DNA of 64,000 bases. Source: Hippasteria phrygiana (lineage: Eukaryota; Echinodermata; Asteroidea; Valvatida; Goniasteridae). The first letter of the stretch is position 1. Each line of letters starts with the position of its first letter. The translations under genes were made by a program, and so were the position numbers. Below, piece after piece: positions 51,341 to 63,873 of this stretch. The notes under the pieces are model-generated. The model had not been told where the DNA came from and made no database searches. It saw only the letters and a program-made list of their open reading frames with translations. Where the stretch lies: positions 496,001-560,000 of the forward strand of contig JAZGUH010000183.1 of NCBI GenBank assembly GCA_037893225.1, read 5' to 3'.

Positions 51341-54300
51341 ATGAAATATCAACCAAATTCAGTAATTTTGACATGTATGGATAGCTTAGATCTGGCGCTA
51401 CATGTTGCAATTATCGGCGGCTTCTTAGAGTTAACATTTGTGGAGAAAATTCAAACCTCGCAATGTTTATTTTCTTCCCGGCCACCATCTGTGTGCAGAT
51501 TACCTTTTATTTATTGCTCCATGCCTGTCAAATTCCCTGGGGTATGGACTTGCTTTACTCATTCATAATTGCATGAAATATCAACCAAATTCAGTAATTT
51601 TGACATGTATGGATAGCTTAGATCTGGCGCTACATGTTGCAATTATCGGCGGCTTCTTAGAGTTAACACTTGTGGAGAAAATTCAAACCTCGCAATGTTT
51701 ATTTTCTTCCCGGCCACCATCTGTGTGCAGATTACCTTTTATTTATTGCTCCATGCCTGTCAAATTCCCTGGGGTATGGACTTGCTTTACTCATTCATAA
51801 TTGCATGAAATATCAACCAAATTCAGTAATTTTGACATGTATGGATAGCTTAGATCTGGCGCTACATGTTGCAATTATCGGCGGCTTCTTAGAGTTAACA
51901 CTTGTGGAGAAAATTCAAACCTCGCAATGTTTATTTTCTTCCCGGCCACCATCTGTGTGCAGATTACCTTTGATTTATTGCTCCATGCCTGTCAAAATCC
52001 CTGGGGTATGGACTTGCTTTACTCATTCATAATTGCATGAAATATCAACCAAATTCAGTAATTTTGACATGTATGGATAGCTTAGATCTGGCGCTACATG
52101 TTGCAATTATCGGCGGCTTCTTAGAGTTAAAACTTGTGGAGAAAATTCAAACCTCGCAATGTTTATTTTCTTTCCGGCCAACATCTGTGTACATGTTACC
52201 GTCTATTTATTGCTCCATGCATGTCAAATTCCCTAGGGTATGACTTGCTTTACTCATTCATAATTGCATGAAATATCAACCAAATTCAGTAATTTTGACA
52301 TGTATGGATAGCTTAGATCTGGCGCTACATGTTGCAATTATCGGCGGCTTCTTAGAGTTAACATTTGTGGAGAAAATTCAAACCTCGCAATGTTTATTTT
52401 CTTCCTGGCCACCATCTGTGTGCAGATTACCTCCTATTTATTGCTCCATGCCTGTCAAAATCCCTGGGGTATGGACTTGCTTTACTCATTCATAATTGCA
52501 TGAAATATCAACCAAATTCAGTAATTTTGACATGTATGGATAGCTTAGATCTGGCGCTACATGTTGCAATTATCGGCGGCTTCTTAGAGTTAAAACTTGT
52601 GGAGAAAATTCAAACTTCGCAATGTTTATTTTCTTTCCGGCCAACATCTGTGTGCATATTACCTTCTATTTATTGCTCCATGCATGTCAAATTCCCTAGG
52701 GTATGACTTGCTTTACTCATTCATAATTGCATGAAATATCAACCAAATTCAGTAATTTTGACATGTATGGATAGCTTAGATCTGGCGCTACATGTTGCAA
52801 TTATCGGCGGCTTCTTAGAGTTAACATTTGTGGAGAAAATTCAAACCTCGCAATGTTTATTTTCTTCCTGGCCACCATCTGTGTGCAGATTACCTTTTAT
52901 TTATTGCTCCATGCCTGTCAAATTCCCTGGGGTATGGACTTGCTTTACTCATTCATAATTGCATGAAATATCAACCAAATTCAGTAATTTTGACATGTAT
53001 GGATAGCTTAGATCTGGCGCTACATGTTGCAATTATCGACGGCTTCTTAGAGTTAAAACTTGTGGAGAAAATTCAAACCTCGCAATGTTTATTTTCTTTC
53101 CGGCAAACATCTGTGTACATGTTACCGTCTATTTATTGCTCCATGCATGTCAAATTCCCTGGGGTATGGACTTGCTTTACTCATTCATAATTGCATGAAA
53201 TATCAACCAAATTCAGTAATTTTGACATGTATGGATAGCTTAGATCTGGCGCTACATGTTGCAATTATCGGCGGCTTCTTAGAGTTAACACTTGTGGAGA
53301 AAATTCAAACCTCGCAATGTTTATTTTCTTCCCGGCCACCATCTGTGTGCAGATTACCTTTTATTTATTGCTCCATGCATGTCAAATTCCCTGGGGTATG
53401 GACTTGCTTTACTCATTCATAATTGCATGAAATATCAACCAAATTCAGTAATTTTGACATGTATGGATAGCTTAGATCTGGCGCTACATGTTGCAATTAT
53501 CGGCGGCTTCTTAGAGTTAAAACTTGTGGAGAAAATTCAAACCTCGAATGTTTATTTTCTTTCCGGCCAACATCTGTGTACATGTTACCGTCTATTTATT
53601 GCTCCATGCATGTCAAATTCCCTAGGGTATGACTTGCTTTACTCATTCATAATTGCATGAAATATCAACCAAATTCAGTAATTTTGACATGTATGGATAG
53701 CTTAGATCTGGCGCTACATGTTGCAATTATCGGCGGCTTCTTAGAGTTAACATTTGTGGAGAAAATTCAAACCTCGCAATGTTTATTTTCTTCCCGGCCA
53801 CCATCTGTGTGCAGATTACCTTTTATTTATTGCTCCATGCCTGTCAAATTCCCTGGGGTATGGACTTGCTTTACTCATTCATAATTGCATGAAATATCAA
53901 CCAAATTCAGTAATTTTGACATGTATGGATAGCTTAGATCTGGCGCTACATGTTGCAATTATCGGCGGCTTCTTAGAGTTAACACTTGTGGAGAAAATTC
54001 AAACCTCGCAATGTTTATTTTCTTCCCGGCCACCATCTGTGTGCAGATTACCTTTTATTTATTGCTCCATGCCTGTCAAATTCCCTGGGGTATGGACTTG
54101 CTTTACTCATTCATAATTGCATGAAATATCAACCAAATTCAGTAATTTTGACATGTATGGATAGCTTAGATCTGGCGCTACATGTTGCAATTATCGGCGG
54201 CTTCTTAGAGTTAACACTTGTGGAGAAAATTCAAACCTCGCAATGTTTATTTTCTTCCCGGCCACCATCTGTGTGCAGATTACCTTTGATTTATTGCTCC

Positions 54301-54583
54301 ATGCCTGTCAAAATCCCTGGGGTATGGACTTGCTTTACTCATTCATAATTGCATGAAATATCAACCAAATTCAGTAATTTTGACATGTATGGATAGCTTA
54401 GATCTGGCGCTACATGTTGCAATTATCGGCGGCTTCTTAGAGTTAAAACTTGTGGAGAAAATTCAAACCTCGCAATGTTTATTTTCTTTCCGGCCAACAT
54501 CTGTGTACATGTTACCGTCTATTTATTGCTCCATGCATGTCAAATTCCCTAGGGTATGACTTGCTTTACTCATTCATAATTGC
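51341..54583 (+). repeat. HOR block M, copy 2: first 14 monomers, 3,243 bp
   Basis: Order: f11-f12-f6-f9-f15-f14-f11(p139 T)-f16-f3-230-bp monomer-f11-f12-f6-f9. It matches 45774-49016 monomer for monomer. The match ends at 54584, where f11 follows instead of f15-f14-f11. A two-monomer f15-f14 deletion would restore the match, so the 24-mer period may run on with gaps. Confidence 0.9.
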
Positions 54584-57500
54584 ATGAAATATCAACCAAA
54601 TTCAGTAATTTTGACATGTATGGATAGCTTAGATCTGGCGCTACATGTTGCAATTATCGGCGGCTTCTTAGAGTTAACATTTGTGGAGAAAATTCAAACC
54701 TCGCAATGTTTATTTTCTTCCCGGCCACCATCTGTGTGCAGATTACCTTTTATTTATTGCTCCATGCCTGTCAAATTCCCTGGGGTATGGACTTGCTTTA
54801 CTCATTCATAATTGCATGAAATATCAACCAAATTCAGTAATTTTGACATGTATGGATAGCTTAGATCTGGCGCTACATGTTGCAATTATCGACGGCTTCT
54901 TAGAGTTAAAACTTGTGGAGAAAATTCAAACCTCGCAATGTTTATTTTCTTTCCGGCAAACATCTGTGTACATGTTACCGTCTATTTATTGCTCCATGCA
55001 TGTCAAATTCCCTGGGGTATGGACTTGCTTTACTCATTCATAATTGCATGAAATATCAACCAAATTCAGTAATTTTGACATGTATGGATAGCTTAGATCT
55101 GGCGCTACATGTTGCAATTATCGGCGGCTTCTTAGAGTTAACACTTGTGGAGAAAATTCAAACCTCGCAATGTTTATTTTCTTCCCGGCCACCATCTGTG
55201 TGCAGATTACCTTTTATTTATTGCTCCATGCATGTCAAATTCCCTGGGGTATGGACTTGCTTTACTCATTCATAATTGCATGAAATATCAACCAAATTCA
55301 GTAATTTTGACATGTATGGATAGCTTAGATCTGGCGCTACATGTTGCAATTATCGGCGGCTTCTTAGAGTTAAAACTTGTGGAGAAAATTCAAACCTCGC
55401 AATGTTTATTTTCTTTCCGGCCAACATCTGTGTACATGTTACCGTCTATTTATTGCTCCATGCATGTCAAATTCCCTGGGGTATGGACTTGCTTTACTCA
55501 TTCATAATTGCATGAAATATCAACCAAATTCAGTAATTTTGACATGTATGGATAGCTTAGATCTGGCGCTACATGTTGCAATTATCGGCGGCAGCTTCTT
55601 AGAGTTAACACTTGTGGAGAAAATTCAAACCTCGCAATGTTTATTTTCTTCCCGGCCACCATCTGTGTGCAGATTACCTTCTATTTATTGCTCCATGCCT
55701 GTCAAAATCCCTGGGGTATGGACTTGCTTTACTCATTCATAATTGCATGAAATATCAACCAAATTCAGTAATTTTGACATGTATGGATAGCTTAGATCTG
55801 GCGCTACATGTTGCAATTATCGGCGGCTTCTTAGAGTTAACACTTGTGGAGAAAATTCAAACCTCGCAATGTTTATTTTCTTTCCGGCCAACATCTGTGT
55901 ACATGTTACCGTCTATTTATTGCTCCATGCATGTCAAATTCCCTAGGGTATGACTTGCTTTACTCATTCATAATTGCATGAAATATCAACCAAATTCAGT
56001 AATTTTGACATGTATGGATAGCTTAGATCTGGCGCTACATGTTGCAATTATCGGCGGCTTCTTAGAGTTAACATTTGTGGAGAAAATTCAAACCTCGCAA
56101 TGTTTATTTTCTTCCTGGCCACCATCTGTGTGCAGATTACCTCCTATTTATTGCTCCATGCCTGTCAAAATCCCTGGGGTATGGACTTGCTTTACTCATT
56201 CATAATTGCATGAAATATCAACCAAATTCAGTAATTTTGACATGTATGGATAGCTTAGATCTGGCGCTACATGTTGCAATTATCGGCGGCTTCTTAGAGT
56301 TAACATTTGTGGAGAAAATTCAAACCTCGCAATGTTTATTTTCTTCCCGGCCACCATCTGTGTGCAGATTACCTTTTATTTATTGCTCCATGCCTGTCAA
56401 ATTCCCTGGGGTATGGACTTGCTTTACTCATTCATAATTGCATGAAATATCAACCAAATTCAGTAATTTTGACATGTATGGATAGCTTAGATCTGGCGCT
56501 ACATGTTGCAATTATCGACGGCTTCTTAGAGTTAAAACTTGTGGAGAAAATTCAAACCTCGCAATGTTTATTTTCTTTCCGGCAAACATCTGTGTACATG
56601 TTACCGTCTATTTATTGCTCCATGCATGTCAAATTCCCTGGGGTATGGACTTGCTTTACTCATTCATAATTGCATGAAATATCAACCAAATTCAGTAATT
56701 TTGACATGTATGGATAGCTTAGATCTGGCGCTACATGTTGCAATTATCGGCGGCTTCTTAGAGTTAACACTTGTGGAGAAAATTCAAACCTCGCAATGTT
56801 TATTTTCTTCCCGGCCACCATCTGTGTGCAGATTACCTTTTATTTATTGCTCCATGCATGTCAAATTCCCTGGGGTATGGACTTGCTTTACTCATTCATA
56901 ATTGCATGAAATATCAACCAAATTCAGTAATTTTGACATGTATGGATAGCTTAGATCTGGCGCTACATGTTGCAATTATCGGCGGCTTCTTAGAGTTAAA
57001 ACTTGTGGAGAAAATTCAAACCTCGCAATGTTTATTTTCTTTCCGGCCAACATCTGTGTACATGTTACCGTCTATTTATTGCTCCATGCATGTCAAATTC
57101 CCTGGGGTATGGACTTGCTTTACTCATTCATAATTGCATGAAATATCAACCAAATTCAGTAATTTTGACATGTATGGATAGCTTAGATCTGGCGCTACAT
57201 GTTGCAATTATCGGCGGCAGCTTCTTAGAGTTAACACTTGTGGAGAAAATTCAAACCTCGCAATGTTTATTTTCTTCCCGGCCACCATCTGTGTGCAGAT
57301 TACCTTTTATTTATTGCTCCATGCCTGTCAAATTCCCTGGGGTATGGACTTGCTTTACTCATTCATAATTGCATGAAATATCAACCAAATTCAGTAATTT
57401 TGACATGTATGGATAGCTTAGATCTGGCGCTACATGTTGCAATTATCGGCGGCAGCTTCTTAGAGTTAACACTTGTGGAGAAAATTCAAACCTCGCAATG

Positions 57501-58070
57501 TTTATTTTCTTCCCGGCCACCATCTGTGTGCAGATTACCTTCTATTTATTGCTCCATGCCTGTCAAAATCCCTGGGGTATGGACTTGCTTTACTCATTCA
57601 TAATTGCATGAAATATCAACCAAATTCAGTAATTTTGACATGTATGGATAGCTTAGATCTGGCGCTACATGTTGCAATTATCGGCGGCTTCTTAGAGTTA
57701 AAACTTGTGGAGAAAATTCAAACCTCGCAATGTTTATTTTCTTTCCGGCCAACATCTGTGTACATGTTACCGTCTATTTATTGCTCCATGCATGTCAAAT
57801 TCCCTAGGGTATGACTTGCTTTACTCATTCATAATTGCATGAAATATCAACCAAATTCAGTAATTTTGACATGTATGGATAGCTTAGATCTGGCGCTACA
57901 TGTTGCAATTATCGGCGGCTTCTTAGAGTTAACATTTGTGGAGAAAATTCAAACCTCGCAATGTTTATTTTCTTCCCGGCCACCATCTGTGTGCAGATTA
58001 CCTTTTATTTATTGCTCCATGCCTGTCAAATTCCCTGGGGTATGGACTTGCTTTACTCATTCATAATTGC
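54584..58070 (+). repeat. HOR block N, copy 1: 15-mer, 3,487 bp
   Basis: Order: f11-f16-f3-f17-f10-f9(p95 C)-f15-f11-f16-f3-f17-f18-f10-f9-f11. All 15 monomers recur 3,487 bp later with identical sub-variants. f18 is missing between f17 and f10 in the first half, and f14 is missing after f15. Confidence 0.93.
55747..55977 (+). repeat. Hybrid monomer with f9 3' half (p95 C form)
   Basis: p95 C with p137 T, p145 A, p199 A and 231-bp length. The same form is at 59234 (the block N duplicate) and 61558. At 55747 and 59234 it lies between f10 and f15; at 61558 between f11 and f15. A switch between p95 and p137 from an f12- or f6-type 5' end to f9 explains it. A single A-to-C change in f9 at p95 is a simpler alternative that fits equally well here. 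Confidence 0.6.
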
Positions 58071-61000
58071 ATGAAATATCAACCAAATTCAGTAATTTTG
58101 ACATGTATGGATAGCTTAGATCTGGCGCTACATGTTGCAATTATCGGCGGCTTCTTAGAGTTAACATTTGTGGAGAAAATTCAAACCTCGCAATGTTTAT
58201 TTTCTTCCCGGCCACCATCTGTGTGCAGATTACCTTTTATTTATTGCTCCATGCCTGTCAAATTCCCTGGGGTATGGACTTGCTTTACTCATTCATAATT
58301 GCATGAAATATCAACCAAATTCAGTAATTTTGACATGTATGGATAGCTTAGATCTGGCGCTACATGTTGCAATTATCGACGGCTTCTTAGAGTTAAAACT
58401 TGTGGAGAAAATTCAAACCTCGCAATGTTTATTTTCTTTCCGGCAAACATCTGTGTACATGTTACCGTCTATTTATTGCTCCATGCATGTCAAATTCCCT
58501 GGGGTATGGACTTGCTTTACTCATTCATAATTGCATGAAATATCAACCAAATTCAGTAATTTTGACATGTATGGATAGCTTAGATCTGGCGCTACATGTT
58601 GCAATTATCGGCGGCTTCTTAGAGTTAACACTTGTGGAGAAAATTCAAACCTCGCAATGTTTATTTTCTTCCCGGCCACCATCTGTGTGCAGATTACCTT
58701 TTATTTATTGCTCCATGCATGTCAAATTCCCTGGGGTATGGACTTGCTTTACTCATTCATAATTGCATGAAATATCAACCAAATTCAGTAATTTTGACAT
58801 GTATGGATAGCTTAGATCTGGCGCTACATGTTGCAATTATCGGCGGCTTCTTAGAGTTAAAACTTGTGGAGAAAATTCAAACCTCGCAATGTTTATTTTC
58901 TTTCCGGCCAACATCTGTGTACATGTTACCGTCTATTTATTGCTCCATGCATGTCAAATTCCCTGGGGTATGGACTTGCTTTACTCATTCATAATTGCAT
59001 GAAATATCAACCAAATTCAGTAATTTTGACATGTATGGATAGCTTAGATCTGGCGCTACATGTTGCAATTATCGGCGGCAGCTTCTTAGAGTTAACACTT
59101 GTGGAGAAAATTCAAACCTCGCAATGTTTATTTTCTTCCCGGCCACCATCTGTGTGCAGATTACCTTCTATTTATTGCTCCATGCCTGTCAAAATCCCTG
59201 GGGTATGGACTTGCTTTACTCATTCATAATTGCATGAAATATCAACCAAATTCAGTAATTTTGACATGTATGGATAGCTTAGATCTGGCGCTACATGTTG
59301 CAATTATCGGCGGCTTCTTAGAGTTAACACTTGTGGAGAAAATTCAAACCTCGCAATGTTTATTTTCTTTCCGGCCAACATCTGTGTACATGTTACCGTC
59401 TATTTATTGCTCCATGCATGTCAAATTCCCTAGGGTATGACTTGCTTTACTCATTCATAATTGCATGAAATATCAACCAAATTCAGTAATTTTGACATGT
59501 ATGGATAGCTTAGATCTGGCGCTACATGTTGCAATTATCGGCGGCTTCTTAGAGTTAACATTTGTGGAGAAAATTCAAACCTCGCAATGTTTATTTTCTT
59601 CCTGGCCACCATCTGTGTGCAGATTACCTCCTATTTATTGCTCCATGCCTGTCAAAATCCCTGGGGTATGGACTTGCTTTACTCATTCATAATTGCATGA
59701 AATATCAACCAAATTCAGTAATTTTGACATGTATGGATAGCTTAGATCTGGCGCTACATGTTGCAATTATCGGCGGCTTCTTAGAGTTAACATTTGTGGA
59801 GAAAATTCAAACCTCGCAATGTTTATTTTCTTCCCGGCCACCATCTGTGTGCAGATTACCTTTTATTTATTGCTCCATGCCTGTCAAATTCCCTGGGGTA
59901 TGGACTTGCTTTACTCATTCATAATTGCATGAAATATCAACCAAATTCAGTAATTTTGACATGTATGGATAGCTTAGATCTGGCGCTACATGTTGCAATT
60001 ATCGACGGCTTCTTAGAGTTAAAACTTGTGGAGAAAATTCAAACCTCGCAATGTTTATTTTCTTTCCGGCAAACATCTGTGTACATGTTACCGTCTATTT
60101 ATTGCTCCATGCATGTCAAATTCCCTGGGGTATGGACTTGCTTTACTCATTCATAATTGCATGAAATATCAACCAAATTCAGTAATTTTGACATGTATGG
60201 ATAGCTTAGATCTGGCGCTACATGTTGCAATTATCGGCGGCTTCTTAGAGTTAACACTTGTGGAGAAAATTCAAACCTCGCAATGTTTATTTTCTTCCCG
60301 GCCACCATCTGTGTGCAGATTACCTTTTATTTATTGCTCCATGCATGTCAAATTCCCTGGGGTATGGACTTGCTTTACTCATTCATAATTGCATGAAATA
60401 TCAACCAAATTCAGTAATTTTGACATGTATGGATAGCTTAGATCTGGCGCTACATGTTGCAATTATCGGCGGCTTCTTAGAGTTAAAACTTGTGGAGAAA
60501 ATTCAAACCTCGCAATGTTTATTTTCTTTCCGGCCAACATCTGTGTACATGTTACCGTCTATTTATTGCTCCATGCATGTCAAATTCCCTGGGGTATGGA
60601 CTTGCTTTACTCATTCATAATTGCATGAAATATCAACCAAATTCAGTAATTTTGACATGTATGGATAGCTTAGATCTGGCGCTACATGTTGCAATTATCG
60701 GCGGCAGCTTCTTAGAGTTAACACTTGTGGAGAAAATTCAAACCTCGCAATGTTTATTTTCTTCCCGGCCACCATCTGTGTGCAGATTACCTTTTATTTA
60801 TTGCTCCATGCCTGTCAAATTCCCTGGGGTATGGACTTGCTTTACTCATTCATAATTGCATGAAATATCAACCAAATTCAGTAATTTTGACATGTATGGA
60901 TAGCTTAGATCTGGCGCTACATGTTGCAATTATCGGCGGCAGCTTCTTAGAGTTAACACTTGTGGAGAAAATTCAAACCTCGCAATGTTTATTTTCTTCC

Positions 61001-61557
61001 CGGCCACCATCTGTGTGCAGATTACCTTCTATTTATTGCTCCATGCCTGTCAAAATCCCTGGGGTATGGACTTGCTTTACTCATTCATAATTGCATGAAA
61101 TATCAACCAAATTCAGTAATTTTGACATGTATGGATAGCTTAGATCTGGCGCTACATGTTGCAATTATCGGCGGCTTCTTAGAGTTAAAACTTGTGGAGA
61201 AAATTCAAACCTCGCAATGTTTATTTTCTTTCCGGCCAACATCTGTGTACATGTTACCGTCTATTTATTGCTCCATGCATGTCAAATTCCCTAGGGTATG
61301 ACTTGCTTTACTCATTCATAATTGCATGAAATATCAACCAAATTCAGTAATTTTGACATGTATGGATAGCTTAGATCTGGCGCTACATGTTGCAATTATC
61401 GGCGGCTTCTTAGAGTTAACATTTGTGGAGAAAATTCAAACCTCGCAATGTTTATTTTCTTCCCGGCCACCATCTGTGTGCAGATTACCTTTTATTTATT
61501 GCTCCATGCCTGTCAAATTCCCTGGGGTATGGACTTGCTTTACTCATTCATAATTGC
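58071..61557 (+). repeat. HOR block N, copy 2: 15-mer, 3,487 bp
   Basis: Same order as 54584-58070. The joint at 58070/58071 is the only f11-f11 neighbour pair in the window. The period equals that of block K, but composition and order differ: both happen to contain 15 monomers with three 235-bp and two 231-bp members. Confidence 0.93.
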
Positions 61558-63873
61558 ATGAAATATCAACCAAATTCAGTAATTTTGACATGTATGGATA
61601 GCTTAGATCTGGCGCTACATGTTGCAATTATCGGCGGCTTCTTAGAGTTAACACTTGTGGAGAAAATTCAAACCTCGCAATGTTTATTTTCTTTCCGGCC
61701 AACATCTGTGTACATGTTACCGTCTATTTATTGCTCCATGCATGTCAAATTCCCTAGGGTATGACTTGCTTTACTCATTCATAATTGCATGAAATATCAA
61801 CCAAATTCAGTAATTTTGACATGTATGGATAGCTTAGATCTGGCGCTACATGTTGCAATTATCGGCGGCTTCTTAGAGTTAACATTTGTGGAGAAAATTC
61901 AAACCTCGCAATGTTTATTTTCTTCCTGGCCACCATCTGTGTGCAGATTACCTCCTATTTATTGCTCCATGCCTGTCAAAATCCCTGGGGTATGGACTTG
62001 CTTTACTCATTCATAATTGCATGAAATATCAACCAAATTCAGTAATTTTGACATGTATGGATAGCTTAGATCTGGCGCTACATGTTGCAATTATCGGCGG
62101 CTTCTTAGAGTTAAAACTTGTGGAGAAAATTCAAACTTCGCAATGTTTATTTTCTTTCCGGCCAACATCTGTGTGCATATTACCTTCTATTTATTGCTCC
62201 ATGCATGTCAAATTCCCTAGGGTATGACTTGCTTTACTCATTCATAATTGCATGAAATATCAACCAAATTCAGTAATTTTGACATGTATGGATAGCTTAG
62301 ATCTGGCGCTACATGTTGCAATTATCGGCGGCTTCTTAGAGTTAACATTTGTGGAGAAAATTCAAACCTCGCAATGTTTATTTTCTTCCCGGCCACCATC
62401 TGTGTGCAGATTACCTTTTATTTATTGCTCCATGCCTGTCAAATTCCCTGGGGTATGGACTTGCTTTACTCATTCATAATTGCATGAAATATCAACCAAA
62501 TTCAGTAATTTTGACATGTATGGATAGCTTAGATCTGGCGCTACATGTTGCAATTATCGACGGCTTCTTAGAGTTAAAACTTGTGGAGAAAATTCAAACC
62601 TCGCAATGTTTATTTTCTTTCCGGCAAACATCTGTGTACATGTTACCGTCTATTTATTGCTCCATGCATGTCAAATTCCCTGGGGTATGGACTTGCTTTA
62701 CTCATTCATAATTGCATGAAATATCAACCAAATTCAGTAATTTTGACATGTATGGATAGCTTAGATCTGGCGCTACATGTTGCAATTATCGGCGGCTTCT
62801 TAGAGTTAACACTTGTGGAGAAAATTCAAACCTCGCAATGTTTATTTTCTTCCCGGCCACCATCTGTGTGCAGATTACCTTTTATTTATTGCTCCATGCC
62901 TGTCAAATTCCCTGGGGTATGGACTTGCTTTACTCATTCATAATTGCATGAAATATCAACCAAATTCAGTAATTTTGACATGTATGGATAGCTTAGATCT
63001 GGCGCTACATGTTGCAATTATCGGCGGCTTCTTAGAGTTAACACTTGTGGAGAAAATTCAAACCTCGCAATGTTTATTTTCTTCCCGGCCACCATCTGTG
63101 TGCAGATTACCTTTGATTTATTGCTCCATGCCTGTCAAAATCCCTGGGGTATGGACTTGCTTTACTCATTCATAATTGCATGAAATATCAACCAAATTCA
63201 GTAATTTTGACATGTATGGATAGCTTAGATCTGGCGCTACATGTTGCAATTATCGGCGGCTTCTTAGAGTTAAAACTTGTGGAGAAAATTCAAACCTCGC
63301 AATGTTTATTTTCTTTCCGGCCAACATCTGTGTACATGTTACCGTCTATTTATTGCTCCATGCATGTCAAATTCCCTAGGGTATGACTTGCTTTACTCAT
63401 TCATAATTGCATGAAATATCAACCAAATTCAGTAATTTTGACATGTATGGATAGCTTAGATCTGGCGCTACATGTTGCAATTATCGGCGGCTTCTTAGAG
63501 TTAACATTTGTGGAGAAAATTCAAACCTCGCAATGTTTATTTTCTTCCTGGCCACCATCTGTGTGCAGATTACCTCCTATTTATTGCTCCATGCCTGTCA
63601 AAATCCCTGGGGTATGGACTTGCTTTACTCATTCATAATTGCATGAAATATCAACCAAATTCAGTAATTTTGACATGTATGGATAGCTTAGATCTGGCGC
63701 TACATGTTGCAATTATCGGCGGCTTCTTAGAGTTAAAACTTGTGGAGAAAATTCAAACTTCGCAATGTTTATTTTCTTTCCGGCCAACATCTGTGTGCAT
63801 ATTACCTTCTATTTATTGCTCCATGCATGTCAAATTCCCTAGGGTATGACTTGCTTTACTCATTCATAATTGC
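61558..63873 (+). repeat. Block O: 10 monomers at the right end
   Basis: Order: f9(p95 C)-f15-f14-f11-f16-f12-f6-f9-f15-f14. The first monomer (61558) has p95 C with an f9 3' half, like 55747 and 59234. Its setting f11-hybrid-f15-f14, against f11-f12-f6-f9-f15-f14 elsewhere, suggests a deletion that fused an f12- or f6-type 5' end to f9. Confidence 0.85.

Noticed and set aside
37171..61557. Block K and block N as four copies of one 15-mer because both are 3,487 bp
   Set aside because: Their monomer orders differ: K contains two f3-f17 pairs in a row and ends in f14; N contains f10 directly after f17 and f15 before f11. Equal length results from equal counts of 235- and 231-bp monomers.
65..63849. 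Over 250 overlapping forward open frames of 68-190 codons as genes or a tandem gene family
   Set aside because: They recur at the monomer period and overlap each other in different frames. They break at the same sites in every copy, and family variants change residues freely (for example p139, p145, p185) or cut the end with a stop (p199 region). No domain, signal peptide pattern with context, promoter or splice structure supports them.
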